From contig OY987242.1 of the NCBI GenBank assembly GCA_963920765.1, forward strand, positions 28,978,002 through 29,042,001: DNA of 64,000 nt, given 5' to 3'. This DNA comes from Ulota crispa (taxonomy: Eukaryota; Streptophyta; Bryopsida; Orthotrichales; Orthotrichaceae). Shown one piece after another: positions 36,556-49,344 of the stretch. Position numbers and translations under genes: made by a program. The notes under the pieces were generated by a model. That model ran no database searches and had not been told where the DNA came from. It saw only the letters and a program-made list of their open reading frames with translations. Position 1 is the stretch's first letter; the number at the start of each line of letters is the position of its first letter.

Positions 36556-37499
36556 ATCTCAGGTGGATCACTCTAAGTAAGTTGGGTACCTCACATGCGG
36601 CAAGTGGTAAATGTTGAGGGGGTTATTTAGTTTTTTTGGCGGAATAAAAGGGTCTCTATAATTATATAATTTGGCCAAATGACCTATTTTAAGGCACTCT
36701 TCAATTGCTTATAAGAACTAGATAATTCTTTTTTTTCTATGCTATTTTACTTATAAAAAAAAGCATGGATTGTTACGCAAAGTGACGTTTTAGGGGTTTA
36801 ACCTTTAAAAAACCAAGCTACTATAATACGTAGTATGTATGGTGTTATATAATTGGCATTTGCTACCAACAAAAAGTTTTAATTTGGGATCTTGACTACC
36901 TCACTAGAATAGCACTGATTTATATTCTGACTTCTTTGTTGATCTCAATTATAATAAAGGTGCGGATGCATTCCAAATACAAGAAAAATACCCCATATTG
37001 TACTAGTTGCAAAGGGCTGCTTGGTTCTTTAGGGGTTAATGCACAATAGTCTTATAAGTAAGATAAAAACAAAGAGCATATTCTTAAAAATAACATACAA
37101 TGATATAACTTCCAGAGTGCATAATTAACTCTAAACTAAAAATCAAGCAAATGAACAATCTTCATTTACATGTATGTATTATGCAAGAAAATTCATAGTC
37201 ATTCTTGCAATCATCAATCTTATTTTTCATCTAGTAACACTTGGCACCTCGTATACCACCTTGTCAAACTAAATATAGTAGCTGTCATAGGATACCCCAC
37301 GTCTTTGGTCCCTTCATCACTTATAATAATAATTAATACCCCAAGTTTGTTTTCACCCTATATTAATTATACTGAATGTAGCCCTTTTAATGTACCCTTT
37401 GTTAGTTCTAAGTTTGTTATAATTTTTAGTTGAAAGGAATAAACCCCTCCCTATATTATGCCACACGCTAAATCTAAAATGCCGTAAGTTATCCACCCA
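36556..37499. mobile_element. Insertion nested in the foldback MITE
   Basis: Comparison with intact B copies places a foreign block here. Its edges carry short inverted sequences (caggtggatcact / agttatccaccca), and the host sequence at both junctions is nearly duplicated (GAATTCAA left, GGATTCAA right). It contains TTAA-family termini of its own near 36798 and 37039. Confidence 0.6.
36798..37039. mobile_element. Small TTAA-family element
   Basis: Starts TTAACCTTTAAAAAACCAAG and ends cttggttctttaggggttaa, 242 bp. Immediately to its left is another family terminus (ttttaggggtttaa) sharing the same TTAA, so a second, incomplete element probably abuts it. Confidence 0.65.
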
Positions 37500-37788
37500 G
37501 GATTCAAGTCTTTCAAATTCAACTTGTTGATGATAAATATCTAAAATTAACCCCCTCGATGTGCATATATCAAACCCCGGGTGTGCACATAATAATTCCC
37601 TATAATAATCTATAATAATACCATCTTCAGATTATAATATTGATCCAATATCAGTATCGGGTTGATATTGTGATATTTGATATTAGTAGGATAACTTTTG
37701 TCATATCCTAATCCTATAGGGACTTGTATATCCTTGCTAATAGTCATGTAAAGAGGTCAAATTTCTTCTTTTGTTAGATAAATTTGTA

Positions 37789-38625
37789 TTAACCCCTAAA
37801 GGCCCAATTGTCCCGGGATAAATGGATTTTGGGCATATACATATAGCTAAACTATTTTGTGTGATTTTTTGAAATTTTCATTGAAGGTGGGGAATTCCAA
37901 GACCTATGCGAGCATCAAATTTTTTCTTCATTCTAATATTTGACAAAGAAGTTATACAAGAATTTCTGCAACCCACAAGAGGGAGGGCAATCTGGGCAGC
38001 CCAAAAACTTCTTCAAAAATTGTATTAAAAAAATAATAATTTGAAATTGGTTCTTTATATTTTTTGTATGCGGGAAGCTTTAAATCATTCAATTTCAAAC
38101 AATGACATGAAAGTTATGAGATGCTTTAGTTTGTGGGCTGTTACGGATCCTCTGTTCTAAAATAAACTTTAAAGTCCTTTATTTTCCACAATTTTCAATA
38201 TTTTGGAAAAAAAAACTAAACCTAAGGAGGTAGATTGTTTATGACAAGATTATAACTGCTAGGATTTTCATTTTTCATTTCAATAATGAAATTCTTAACA
38301 ATTTAGTGTTTGACTCATTCTCTACGTCTTTTTACTTACTATTTTTTCCCATGTGTTTACATAGTTCCAATTAATTTGAAAATTCTCCCACACATACCAA
38401 ACTTGGTCTTCTACATGGAAAATATAAACCTCAACTTTGTGTAGAGCAATTTATATTATGTAAGAGTGGTTAAAGGCTTCTAAATTTTTGGACATCATGG
38501 GAAAAAAAAAAAAAAAAAAAAAAAAATCACTTAAGATGTAATATCTCCCTCCTCTCCATCTGGAATGACTTGATTTTGTTTCTCACAAGTACCTCTTCTA
38601 CTTTTCTACTCATTCCCCTCAGTGC
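37789..38625. mobile_element. TTAA-family element, right end lost
   Basis: Starts TTAACCCCTAAAGGCCCAAT and follows the full-length 27.2 kb copy through 'acttggtcttctacatgg' and 'caagtacctcttctac', then breaks off at about 38625 before the right terminus. It includes a 25-base A run near 38500. Confidence 0.7.
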
Positions 38626-40398
38626 CCAATTGACCACTTTTGGGTTTATTTTGGTACTCCATGGTTCTTGTCATCTTTGTTCTATTTAATTTGCAAAAAC
38701 ACATAACGTAACAGAGTTGGGGGTTTAGTTTGTGCTCCTACTGGAACAAATTTCAAAACAAGGCATAAAGAAACATGGTATCTATGCGTGTTTTACATAT
38801 GAAGTTGGGAATCTCATACGGGTGTAACAAATGAAATACTAATTCAGTGCAACTGTGACGTGATCCCAAAGCCCACATATTGCACCAAAGTATCCGGTGC
38901 TAACTCTCTAGTAGTTGTGCAAAAGATGCATGGTTTATTTAGAAGTTCTATGTATGGCATATTTCAACTACAACATTACGTATTCCATGAAATCTCAGGC
39001 TCCAAAGGTTTGCAATGCTAAATGTGGGACCTTGTACCTCAAATGACACCCAATGTAGATGATATTGACCAATCAGATTTTGTGGAAACATATCCCATGC
39101 ATATTGTATTCAACCGTATATGTGTGGCCACGTTTGTATTCTTCCAATGCTCAATTTCACAAATCATGCCGTGAATGCACAGATTGACTTGAATTTTGTA
39201 TTCTCTTTAGAAGTGCAGTCACCCAGAATGGGGCAATAGCCTCTAAGATTTTCACCACTATCAAAAGTATCAATTGCACAATTGACAGTAATTAGTTAGA
39301 GTGTCTTGTGTTTTTGCACAACAGGTTTTTTTGGATCATCAAGCTTTTCACAATCCTCATGCGGAATTGTTTCAATAAATCAAACATTTTTTTATATATT
39401 CATGTTGCCAAAGTTTATAACTTTGATATGTCCGGTTTGATCTGATTTTAGAAATACAGATTTTGTCCTGGAATGTGTTTTTCTGACTGTATGGTGAAAA
39501 TTTGAGGTGCCCCCCAAATGGTTGATGGGCACTAAAGGATTAAGGGGCTCATTGGAGGTCACTCCCATAATGTTGAAGCTACATTTACCTCTAGTAGATG
39601 AATGTCCTCAGCTAGGAAGTGAAGCAACTACAACAACTATGCTTCTAACTCTTAAGACCCTATAAGGCCAAAAACACCACTTTGGTTTTTATTTGTAAAA
39701 TCCATTTCTTTTTTATCATTTGATACAATAAAAAAAAAAAACTTAATTAATGATTTCTCTTAGTTTATTTCCTCACAAACCATTGGGTTTGGCCATTTGA
39801 TGTTTAAAGATATTCAAATAGACAAGAGTCTTAAAAGCACTTTGCATTGACTACTTGGTTTCACCATACAAATGTAATAAATGTTAACTATGATTGACTG
39901 CTATGTGCAATAACCAATCGAAAATTTCAGGTTTTCGAATTAAAAAAATGTGTTCCCACAAGTATAATAAATCCAAATTTTGTCTTTAAATGAATATTTT
40001 TCTACATCATATGCTTAGGTACAGGTGTATTTGAAGGGTTTTATGAACAAGTTTTGTGAAGGACACGTAACAACAACGACTGAATTTCTTCTTTATCCTT
40101 TTGCAGAGACTTAAGAACAGTCCTTCAATATTTATAGGTAGGTTTTCAAATAGTCATGAGCAATTTGGAGATGTTCACGGTCCTACGTATAAATTTTACG
40201 TTTTTATTTTTGTAGCAAATTGTATTCTAAATCCACAGAATTTACAAAATTAGTTTTAAAAATGAACTCGACTTCATTTGGATAAAGCTTTTTCATGTGT
40301 AAAAAACATATGTAATAATTAGCAACTTCTACAAGGTACGGTATTCATATTTCACACATTTTGTCATTTGTTTCTTGATATTTTGTGGAAATTCAATT
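38626..40398. other. AT-rich spacer, possible decayed element
   Basis: The sequence near 38628 (gtgcccaattgaccac) is loosely inverted relative to that near 39500-39540 (tggttgatgggcactaaagg). It may be an old TTAA-family copy, but termini are too decayed to call. No gene is seen. Confidence 0.25.
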
Positions 40399-41329
40399 TT
40401 AACCTTAAAGCACTAAGCTCAAATTTTCACCAAAATCACTCCAAAACTGCCATTCCTAGTACAAGTACCAAATTTTAGAAAATATATATTTTTTGACAAA
40501 TGTAGCCGTAAGATCTTGTACTACACTAGTATAAAAAGATGTGAAGTAAAATTTAGGAGTTTTCACTATGTAAATTGTTAGATATTTGAGTTTGAATTGA
40601 CAAAAAGCCATTTTTTGTTTTTACAAAAAACCCAAGCATTTGCCCTTCACAAGGTCATATTTGTATGAAAAAAACTCCAAAATGGTTGTAATTTTTTGGA
40701 TTAGGTCTTCAAAGCAAGTTGGCTACACACTTGAAAATATTCAAATCATTTGGAATTGTAAAATACATGGGAAAACAATAGTAAGTAAAAAGTAGAGAAT
40801 GATTCAAACCCCTAAAATGTTAAAAACTTGATTATGGAAATGAAAATATCCAATCCCAATGGTTATAATGTTGTGATAAACAATCTACATCTTTTTTATT
40901 TGTTTTTTTCCAAAATATTGAAAATTGAGTAAATTAATGAACTTCAAAGTTTATTTTAGAGTAGAGAATCCATAGCTGCCTATAACAAAATCTCCTCATA
41001 ACTTTCATCTCATTGATCAAAATGGAATGATTCAAAACTTCCCAAGTATATATAAATCTAAAGAACCAATTTCAAAAAACAAAATTCAAAAGAATGTAAT
41101 TTTCAAAGATGTTTTTTGGCTGCCCGTCAAGCAAAGAAAACCACATATCATGCAATAACTTTTAAACTATGAAGTCAAAAGTTATGAAAATTATTGGGCC
41201 TTAAAGCTACTCCTTGGACACATCATGTGTGAAAATTTTAAAGAAAAATAATGAAATCCCCATTGGTAGTGAGCTGCCCAAAATTGCTATGTTGCTGAAA
41301 AAGGGTGTTCCTGGTGCTTTAGGGGTTAA
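40399..41329. mobile_element. TTAA-family element
   Basis: Starts TTAACCTTAAAGCACTAAGC and ends ctggtgctttaggggttaa, 931 bp with TTAA both sides. The interior is the main subfamily; its right third matches the hairpin copy at 11915-12665 (ggacacatcatgtgtgaaaa). Confidence 0.8.
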
Positions 41330-42529
41330 CATTTTTCAGTTAAAAACAAACAAACCCCATGTCACACTATAGTACAAAATTAGTTGTCAAAATTTGAAAA
41401 CTTCACCATAGTTGTACATTATAGTGTGGAGCATTTTGGCATAAACTAAAATTTTGCATAATATTGCAATTAGAAGTCCAATAGCCCTTGGTTGTAGGAC
41501 TAAAACTCAAATTGTCTTTGATGTTTGATTTTGGGAAATTTCCAGATTTCCAAATTGGAATAGAAATTGGGCTTAAAAATTATAATTTTCTTAATTGGAT
41601 CCAAATTTTAAAATAATAATTTAATGACCAAGATTTAAATTTAGAGCAAGGAGATAGAAGTTGTTAAATACACTAAAAATATATTTTTTTCATCCATGAA
41701 TTTTGCATAATCTTATGTAGAGAATTTGGAGTTCCTTAATGAGGGGCTTTCCATCAACAAGAGTTGAACACACACTCATGAAGCTCTTCCTAACTATAAT
41801 TCATTATTAGTGAAAACAAGCCCAATTTGATCATTTGTAAGCCACTTTTTGGTTTGGCAAACCATAAGAGTTCATGTTCAATACAAGTTAAATTCCAAAT
41901 TAGAAACACATGCTTCAAGCTACTGAGTACTAAGTAAGTTTTGAATGAAAATGAAATGTTGACATGAAGGAATGAGTGATTTTTATGTGGTTGGGGTAGA
42001 AGGATTTTCTCCATAATGTTATTATAGAAGGAAGTATTGTAATTTCATTTTTTTCACCAGTAAAAAAATGTATCCTAAACCATTAGTTCATAACAACTGT
42101 AAACGTTCACAATGATTGTAACTAAGTCATTAAACAATCATTATAAACATTCACAATCATTGTGGATTTAAGGACAAGTTCTTTATACATTTCCTTCTAT
42201 TAGTGAATTAGACTTACTCCTTATAGAATAGTTATTTGCTTCTACGCAAAATACCAAGGGAGCTAAATAGTATTATTACCTCCAAGAAGTAAACATTTTC
42301 TTATTTGTTCTTTCTTGTGTTTTATGTTAAACAATACTCATATGTTTAGAATGTATATAAATAAGTATTGAAATAACTAACTGAAAAAAAGACAAAGGAA
42401 AGGGCCCTGATTTCATATCAACTAGCTTGCAATTTCAAAAATTTGAAGTAAGGTAGCAGAGCACCCCTCTCTATGAGTGTCCCCATTGGCGTTGCCTACA
42501 AGTTAGATTTTTGTCAGCAATAGACAGAT
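41330..42529. other. AT-rich spacer, nothing recognised
   Basis: The minus-strand frame 41790-42014 (74 codons) has no motif. Short dispersed 'acaatcattgtgg'-like palindromic bits occur near 42120-42170. Confidence 0.35.
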
Positions 42530-42862
42530 ACAAAAAAAAAAAATTGGCTATGGGTGACAAAATAATGGTTTTGGATGACTGGCATGATGGTTTTGAGTGC
42601 CCCATCTCACTATTTAAAGACTCCTCTAGTTAGTATTATGAGCATATGAGCACAATAAAGATTTCATTAAACAATCTATTTTAACATTTTGTACACCCAA
42701 CTATACATTTTTAGTAACTTTTAATTTGATGTCAATATTTTTGGTTTCCTCTTCCTTACTTGACAATATTATTTTCAAACAATAATTTTTTCAAAGTTCA
42801 TCAAGTGATTTTCCTACTCCAAAATCCTCAGTTTCACGCTTATGGGTGTTGCCATTGAATCC
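42530..42862 (-). repeat. Dispersed repeat L, copy 2
   Basis: Reverse-orientation counterpart of 24890-25225, about 17 kb away (see that entry for shared blocks). Confidence 0.7.
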
Positions 42863-43524
42863 TCAAATTTGAGAATTTCAAGCTAGTTTTTTAAAGCATA
42901 CTATTGCACTAGGCTTGCATCTACAGTGCCGAAGATTGATTAAAATAAAATAAAAAATAAAAAATAAAAAACTTTGCATCATAGGCATTTTCAACTAATG
43001 CTTTATTCCGGATTCAATTTCTGGTGTTCATATTTTTATTTTTGACTAGTTTATTAGCACTTTGCCACCTTATTACAAGTGTGAGAAATGGTCAATACGC
43101 CATCTTTAAACAAATATGAACTTTAAAAATATTCATATACATTAATAAATAAATAAAAAGAAAGTCAATCGGAGATCTCCCATTGGAAATTGAAAATGAT
43201 TAAATATTAATAGAATTTCTAAGAATTTGCTTAAAACACAAAATATACATAATGTTTTGCCTGGGTTTGTTCACACATTCATAGATATCTAACATTTTAC
43301 ATAATTCACCTTTACTCCGCAAAGTTCATAAATGCATGAATAGTCCATATATAGTTAAGTATGGAATCAATTTTTCTTTAGTTGTATTTAATTTGTATAT
43401 CAGTCATCATGAACATAAGCATACATGTAGTCTGTTCTTGAAATAAAAAAAATTATATGTTTCTTCTTAAATAAGTTATTTTGGACACGATTGTTGGTAT
43501 AAGCTAACAACCCAATATTTTAAT
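42863..43524. other. AT-rich spacer, nothing recognised
   Basis: No coding or paired-terminus signal. Contains short (aataaa)n-like low-complexity sequence near 42945-42970. Confidence 0.4.
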
Positions 43525-44450
43525 TTAACACCTAAAGGACCAACTGTCCCCTCAGGGGACAAATGGGATTTTAGGTATGTACTTACAACTAAACTACTCA
43601 GTGTGATTTTTTGAAACTTTTATGTAAGATGGGAAATTCAAAGATCTATATGGGCATTTAATGTTTTCTTCATTTCAACATTTATTGAAGAAGTTATGCA
43701 AGAATTTATCAAAATTAGGGGAGGAGGGGCAAGTTGGGCAGCCCAATTTTTTTTTTTTAAATTGCATTTTTTAGGAATTTCTTTTGAAGTTGGTTCTTTA
43801 GGTTTACATATACATGGGAAGCTTTGAATCATTCAATTTTGATTAATGAGATAACAATTATGAAGAGTTTCAATTTGTGGGTAGGTATGGAATCTCTCAA
43901 AACCATACCTACCCGCAAACTAAAATTATTCATTAATGTTATCTCATTAACCTCTAAAGGACTGAATGTCCGTTTGGGGGACAAATGGGATTTTGGGCAT
44001 GTACCTATGGCTAAACTACTTTGGTGATTTTTTGAAACTTTTATGGAAGATGGGAAATTCAAAGATCTAAGTGGGCATCTAATTCCATATCTACCAGTAA
44101 GCTAAAAGTCCTCATAACTTTCATCTCATTTATTGGAAATGAGTGATTCAAAGCTTCCCAAGTATATGTAAACTCAAAGAACCAATTTTAGATTTTTATT
44201 TTTTTAAAATGTAAAATTTGAAGAAGTTTTTAGGCTGCCCAGACTACCCAAAGTCCAAAAAAATTCAGAGATTCATTTTTTACTACTTTAACTTTTTTTG
44301 GAATGAAGAAAAAAATATGCCCACAAAGATCTTTGAATTCCCCATCTTCTATAAAGATTTCAAAAAATTACACAAAGTAATTTAGTTGTAAGTACATGCC
44401 CAAAATCCCATTTGTCCCCTCAGGGAACAGTTGGTACTTTTAGGGGTTGA
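43525..44450. mobile_element. TTAA-family element, rearranged hairpin
   Basis: Starts TTAACACCTAAAGGACCAAC and ends ggtacttttaggggttga (right TTAA mutated). The left arm (43525-43930) is inverted relative to the right (44080-44440). In between, at 43947-44082, sits a second left terminus (TTAACCTCTAAAGGACTGAA) followed by about 130 bp of left-arm sequence, so a fragment has been inserted or duplicated at the hairpin centre. Confidence 0.7.
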
Positions 44451-45018
44451 GAATAACGACCAATTCTATGACTTTTGAATTTAACATTTGTGAGGGTATT
44501 TTGTTGATTTACGGAGTAAACTAAATGATAATCACTTCAAGATCTTCCATCAGTGGATGGTCTCGAAGTGCTGGAAAAATCACTCTAAACTACCAATATA
44601 CTTTCACATATGCAAAATTTAGAAATCCTAGAGTTGGTTGATTTTCCCAAAATAATAAATAGTGTGTTAAAATCTTTTGAGTAGCAGTCTTGCAAACGAC
44701 ACTGGCCAAAAATTTCCATTTTTAAAGGTTGTTTTTCAAAGCTGAAAAACACGCTTACAAAATTTATTGTTTAATAAAATTTCAACAAATATTTTAAATT
44801 CTCTTACGAAAGAGTGTTGCAAAAATTAAAGCAATTAAGTTGTTTTTCTTTACAATGTTGTTGAGTGTTCTTTTTACAAGTACTTCAAATGCTATTTTAA
44901 GTAAATTTGGAAAAAGTGAACTTTTGGGACTTTTGGTATTATTATTTTTTTAAAGGGTATTTAGTGAATAATCTTTAAAGGAAATAAAATCCAAAAGTTT
45001 TAAAGTTTCATTTTTTGT
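44451..45018. other. AT-rich spacer, nothing recognised
   Basis: No gene or element ends recognised. Confidence 0.4.
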
Positions 45019-45952
45019 TTAACTCCTAAAGGATCAACTGTCTCCTCGGGGGACAAATGGACCTCAGGCATATACCTATGACTAAACCAACTTTTATAAA
45101 TTTTTGAAATTTTTGAGGTTGGTGGAGAATTCAAAGATGTACGTGCCCATCTAATTTTTTATTCATTCTCACATTTATTGAAGAAGTTATGCATGAACTT
45201 TTGAAAAACGGGGGAGGGTGGGCAGTCCAGGTAGTCCAAAAAGCTTCTTTAAAAATTGCATTTAAAAAAATAAAAATCTGAAATTGACTCTTTAGATTTT
45301 TTATGTGTGGGAAGCTTTGAATCATTCAATTTTGATTGATGAGTGAGAATTTTATATTGTTGGTAGGTATGGGACTCCCAAACCTCCATTTCTTTTGCCC
45401 CTTCTAAAATTTGGTGCATTAATTTTTTTTTTGACTATTTTTTTCCAAATTGTAGTAGACCAAGATTCTTTGATTTTCACCATTTGGATCAAAGTAATCA
45501 TATTTCTCAATTTTACATAAATCCTCCAATCTTGCCTAGTGTATATTCAAATTTCATGGCTTTACGGCATTGCAAGACTTTACAAAGTATGATTCACACT
45601 TATAATTCATTTGAAAATTCTCCCACATTTACCTAACTTGGTCTTCTACATGGAAAAAATAAACCTCAACTTTGCGTAGAGATTTTTTTTGATATTGGAG
45701 CAATCAAAAACTTCTAAAATTTTTGGGCAGCACAGAAAAAAACTTTTAGTTTCACTTCAGATGTCAATATCTCACTCTTTTACCCCTAGAATGAGCTGAT
45801 TTTTTCCCACAAGTACCTTCCATAGTTTAGGGCAAGATCTTACTGTTGAATTTTGAAAAAAACTTTTTTTCCTACTTTTGTACTCATTCCTCTAAAAGTG
45901 GCAATTTTCAGTGATTTTCACCAAAAAATGGGCTTGGTCCTTTAGGGGTTAA
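45019..45952. mobile_element. TTAA-family element
   Basis: Starts TTAACTCCTAAAGGATCAAC and ends gcttggtcctttaggggttaa, 934 bp, TTAA on both sides. The left part is the main subfamily. The right part (45600-45952) has 'acttggtcttctacatgg', 'cacaagtacctt' and 'gggcaagatctta' as in the 27.2 kb copy. Confidence 0.85.
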
Positions 45953-45998
45953 TACAGTGCTTTCAACTCACTCTTTGATGGAGAGTAATCAAGCAATC

Positions 45999-46988
45999 TT
46001 AACCCCTAAAGGACCATTGTCCCTTTGGGGGACAAATGGGATTTTGGGTAGGTATGTACGGTCTCAATTTTTGTCTTGATTTTTTTAAACTTTTTTTGAA
46101 AATATAAAACAATTTGCTTCTGGGAAATACAATTTTTATTCCTATCTATGCCTGAGAGCAAAATTTGTGCCCAAATAAGCACAAATTTGGGGAGTCTAGC
46201 TGCAAACAAAAAATCACAAGAGTTTCAAAAAAATTATAGTTTTTTTCTTCATAAATTATATCTTTGTGTACATTTGAAGCTTTGATTCATTCCATTTGGA
46301 CTAGTTATGAGAAAGTTATGGACAATCTTGTTTTTTAGGCAATTTAAGCATCTTCTTGAAAAAATAACTTATAAGCTTCATTTTTGAATATAAGTTTAAG
46401 GTTATTTCAAAAGAAATTGTTGGAAATGGTGAATTTTGCTTGCTAGAACAATCCTACTAGGAATTTTACCCATGGGATTATTGTGTTTCAATTCCATTGT
46501 AGGGTTACTAACAATTTAAGCTTTAGTTCAATCTCATACCTTCTTCTGCTTAATGTTTTTTTTAAGAATGAAAATTAAGCTTTTTATATTTTGATTTTTT
46601 TCCAAAAATTCTCACTCAATTTTCCACCATAAATATTTAAACCTCCAAAATTAGTGGTGCAAAAATTTAAGTTAAAAAAGTTCAATGTCAAATAATCTAA
46701 TCATGCAAGGTGCAAAAATGTTTTTTTTTACACTTTAAACACAAATATCTTGCAATCTTTGCTGTTAAAGTTTTTGAGTTTTTTTTTACACTTTAAACAC
46801 AAATATATTGCAATTTTTGTGGTCAAAGTTTTTGAACTTTTTTGACACATTCTTGTACTAGTCTAATACAAAATTCTACAATTAAATATGCAAATAAACC
46901 AATTTTCAAACTTTTTTACTCTTTGCAATAGAAATGGCACTTTGAGTGTCCTTTAACAAAATAAAGGCCGCGGTCATTTAGGGATTAA
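45999..46988. mobile_element. TTAA-family element, mostly divergent interior
   Basis: Starts TTAACCCCTAAAGGACCATT and ends ggtcatttagggattaa, 990 bp. Only the first 80 bp or so match the main subfamily. It contains a duplicated 58 bp segment at 46721-46837. It lies just 46 bp from the previous element. Confidence 0.75.
46721..46837. repeat. 58 bp tandem duplication
   Basis: Two adjacent copies sharing 'tacactttaaacacaaata', 'ttgcaat' and 'aaagtttttga' at an offset of 58 bp. Confidence 0.8.
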
Positions 46989-47994
46989 AATAAAATTATC
47001 TCAATTCATTTCACTTCAAAAAGAGACAAGAACTCTCCATCTTGTTCATACAAGTATGGATGGCTCTATGTAAGTTTTATCATAACAAAATCTAAAACAA
47101 CAAAGAGCATCTATTGGGGAATTCAAAAATTCAAGTCCGACGTTTTTTTGTTTTGGGAGAGTTAACAACAAATCACGATTAGAGGCGGTTCACATTGTAT
47201 CCCACGTTTTGACTTTGCAAGTTCCAACTCAACGCTTTATTCTCAACTTTATTGGATTGTAACTAGCAAAAATAAATCCCAAAACCCGTTCACAATTTTA
47301 AGCATCTATTTTGTTGTAGTTTGGCTCTTAAGCTGAATTTTGTTGTTACGCACTTACACCCAATTATTGAGCGAAGTTTTAAATTTTTGGAGGGTATTTA
47401 AAAAAAAAAGTGTTGTCACAAAATTCTTAAGTCAGTGAAATTGAACTTATGACTTGTGACTTGGTGTAAACTGTGAAGTTGTGCGTTATAATTACCAATT
47501 CTTTACTAAGTAAAATTTGAAATTTCAGTAGTTAGACATGGAACATAGAAACCCACCCAAAACAAAACCTACTCCTCACTCATATCCTTCCCACAATCAA
47601 CTCCTCACCAAATTTTGAAATGATTGTATACTGTTTGGAAAGTTGAGAAAGGGGGACTGAAACTCGAAAGTACTAAAATTTGAGGTGTATTCTGTAGATT
47701 GGAATGCCAAAATGGTAGTACGACAATTTCAAAAACATGTTCAAGTGACTAAGCTTCATAAAGTCTCTACAAATCCACTACCAATCAGTTCCAAATGTCC
47801 AAATCTACCACCAATATTATCTACAAGATTTATAGAGCCATAGAAGTGCTTGCAAGTTCTAGTGAGCAATTTTGACTAAAAAAACGTTGATGTTCGTTGA
47901 TGAGTATGGCATATTCTTTTAGAATTGTATATATGAATTTATGCTTGGCAAGTGTTGCAAGCATAGGAGAGCAGTAGCTTGCACCTCAAATTGT
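46989..47994. other. AT-rich spacer, nothing recognised
   Basis: No gene or element ends seen. Confidence 0.4.
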
Positions 47995-48730
47995 TTAACC
48001 CCTAGTGTCCCCTCGCGGGACAAATGAGATTTTGGGCAGGTACCTATGACTAAACTACTTTGTGTGATTTTTTCAAAATTTTATGAAAAATGGGGAATTC
48101 GAAGATCCGTGTGCACATCTAATTTTTTTTTCATTCTGACATTTTTTGAAGAAGTAAAAAATGAAATTCTGAATTTTTTTGGAGATGGGGCAGTCTGGGC
48201 AGCTCAAGAACTTTTTTAAAATTTACATTTTTTTGAAATAAAAATCTGAAATTGGTTCTTTGAGTTTACATATACATGGGAAGCTTTGAATCACTCGTTT
48301 CTAGTAAATGAAATGAAAGTTATGAGGACTTTTAGTTAATTGGTAGATATGGCTCTATATCCCATATCTACCAATTAACTAAAAGTCCTCATAACTTTCA
48401 TTTCATTTACTAGAAACGAGTGATTCAAAGCTTCCCATGTATTTGTAAACTCAAAGAACCAATTTCAGATTTTTATTTCAAAAAAACGTAAATTTAAAAA
48501 AAGTTCTTGAGCTGCCCAGACTGCCCCATCTCCAAAAAAATTTGTAATTTCGTTTTTTACTTCTTCAAAAAATGTCAGAATGAAAAAAAAAAATTAGATG
48601 TGCACATGGATCTTCAAATTCCCCATTTTTCATAAAATTTTGAAAAAATCACACAAAGTAGTTTAGTCATAGGTACCTGCCCGAAATCTCATTTGTCCCC
48701 CGAGGGGACACTCAGGGATTTAGGGGTTAA
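47995..48730. mobile_element. TTAA-family element forming a near-perfect hairpin
   Basis: The left arm (47995-48352) and right arm (48362-48730) are reverse complements with few differences over about 360 bp, joined by a loop of about 9 nt (48353-48361). The ends are TTAACCCCTAGTGTCCCCTC and ctcagggatttaggggttaa. It is the best-preserved fold-back copy in the window, implying recent formation. A transcript across it would form a long double-stranded RNA. Confidence 0.9.
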
Positions 48731-48876
48731 AGATCTCTTTTCCTCTTTTACTTTCAAATGATATAATTAGCTCTAAATTTGGAGAGGAATTGTTTATGTA
48801 GGAAGGGTTCAAATGAAGAGTGGATTTTATTGACTATGTCTCTATTGCGAACCAGCTCAATGTACTACACATACAA

Positions 48877-49137
48877 ACATCATATTTGTTAAATTGGGAA
48901 AAACGGAGGTACCATTTTGTACTTTGGACACCTTAAACCTAAAAAGTTACCTTAGACTAGATTTGTAGGTATCAAATTTAGTTTGAGCCACTAAGATATT
49001 TTGCCTCGCAAATTCCTCATTGTAGGTGAGGGCACGTGTACCAAAAAAATTTGTGCAAGCTTGGTTTTAGGTGATCACCTCAAACCTTGAAAAATCCCAA
49101 AATGTACTATTTTTCCCAATGTAACAAACATGGTGTT
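48877..49137. mobile_element. 250 bp MITE of the AACRCCAT family (E3)
   Basis: Left end ACATCATATTTGTTAAATTG, right end caatgtaacaaacatggtgtt, flanked by identical TACAA at 48872-48876 and 49138-49142. The interior has gccactaagat, gcacgtgtaccaaaaaaa and ggtgatcacct in direct order. Confidence 0.85.
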
Positions 49138-49244
49138 TACAAGTTTGTGGGGCCAAGGTGGAAATTCTCAAAAAAAATTCCAAATAAAGGTAAGAATAAA
49201 AAAAATTGCCCCCCATTTTAGAATTAGTCAATGTATCGTGTACC

Positions 49245-49340
49245 ATGCTTCTTAGGTAAATCGAAGTCTCTAAATCCAGAAAATAAATCCAAATTTCCCA
49301 AATTCAATGTGCTGATGGTAAATATCTAAACTCTTTCATA
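49245..49340. mobile_element. Remnant of a GGGAATTG foldback MITE
   Basis: Matches the right arm of that family only (tctctaaatcc, cccaaattcaatgtgctgat, ggtaaatatctaaa). Termini absent. Confidence 0.45.
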
Positions 49341-49344
49341 TTCT

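Larger units (their letters stand above)
36237..37600. mobile_element. GGGAATTG foldback MITE (B2), split by a later insertion
   Basis: The left arm (36237-36555) starts GGGAATTGATATGTGCACAC; the right arm (37500-37600) ends gtgtgcacataataattccc. The element is flanked by identical 8 bp TATAATAA at 36229-36236 and 37601-37608, as for hAT-type insertions, although the site is AT-rich. Without the 944 bp insert it would be about 420 bp, equal to B1. Confidence 0.8.
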
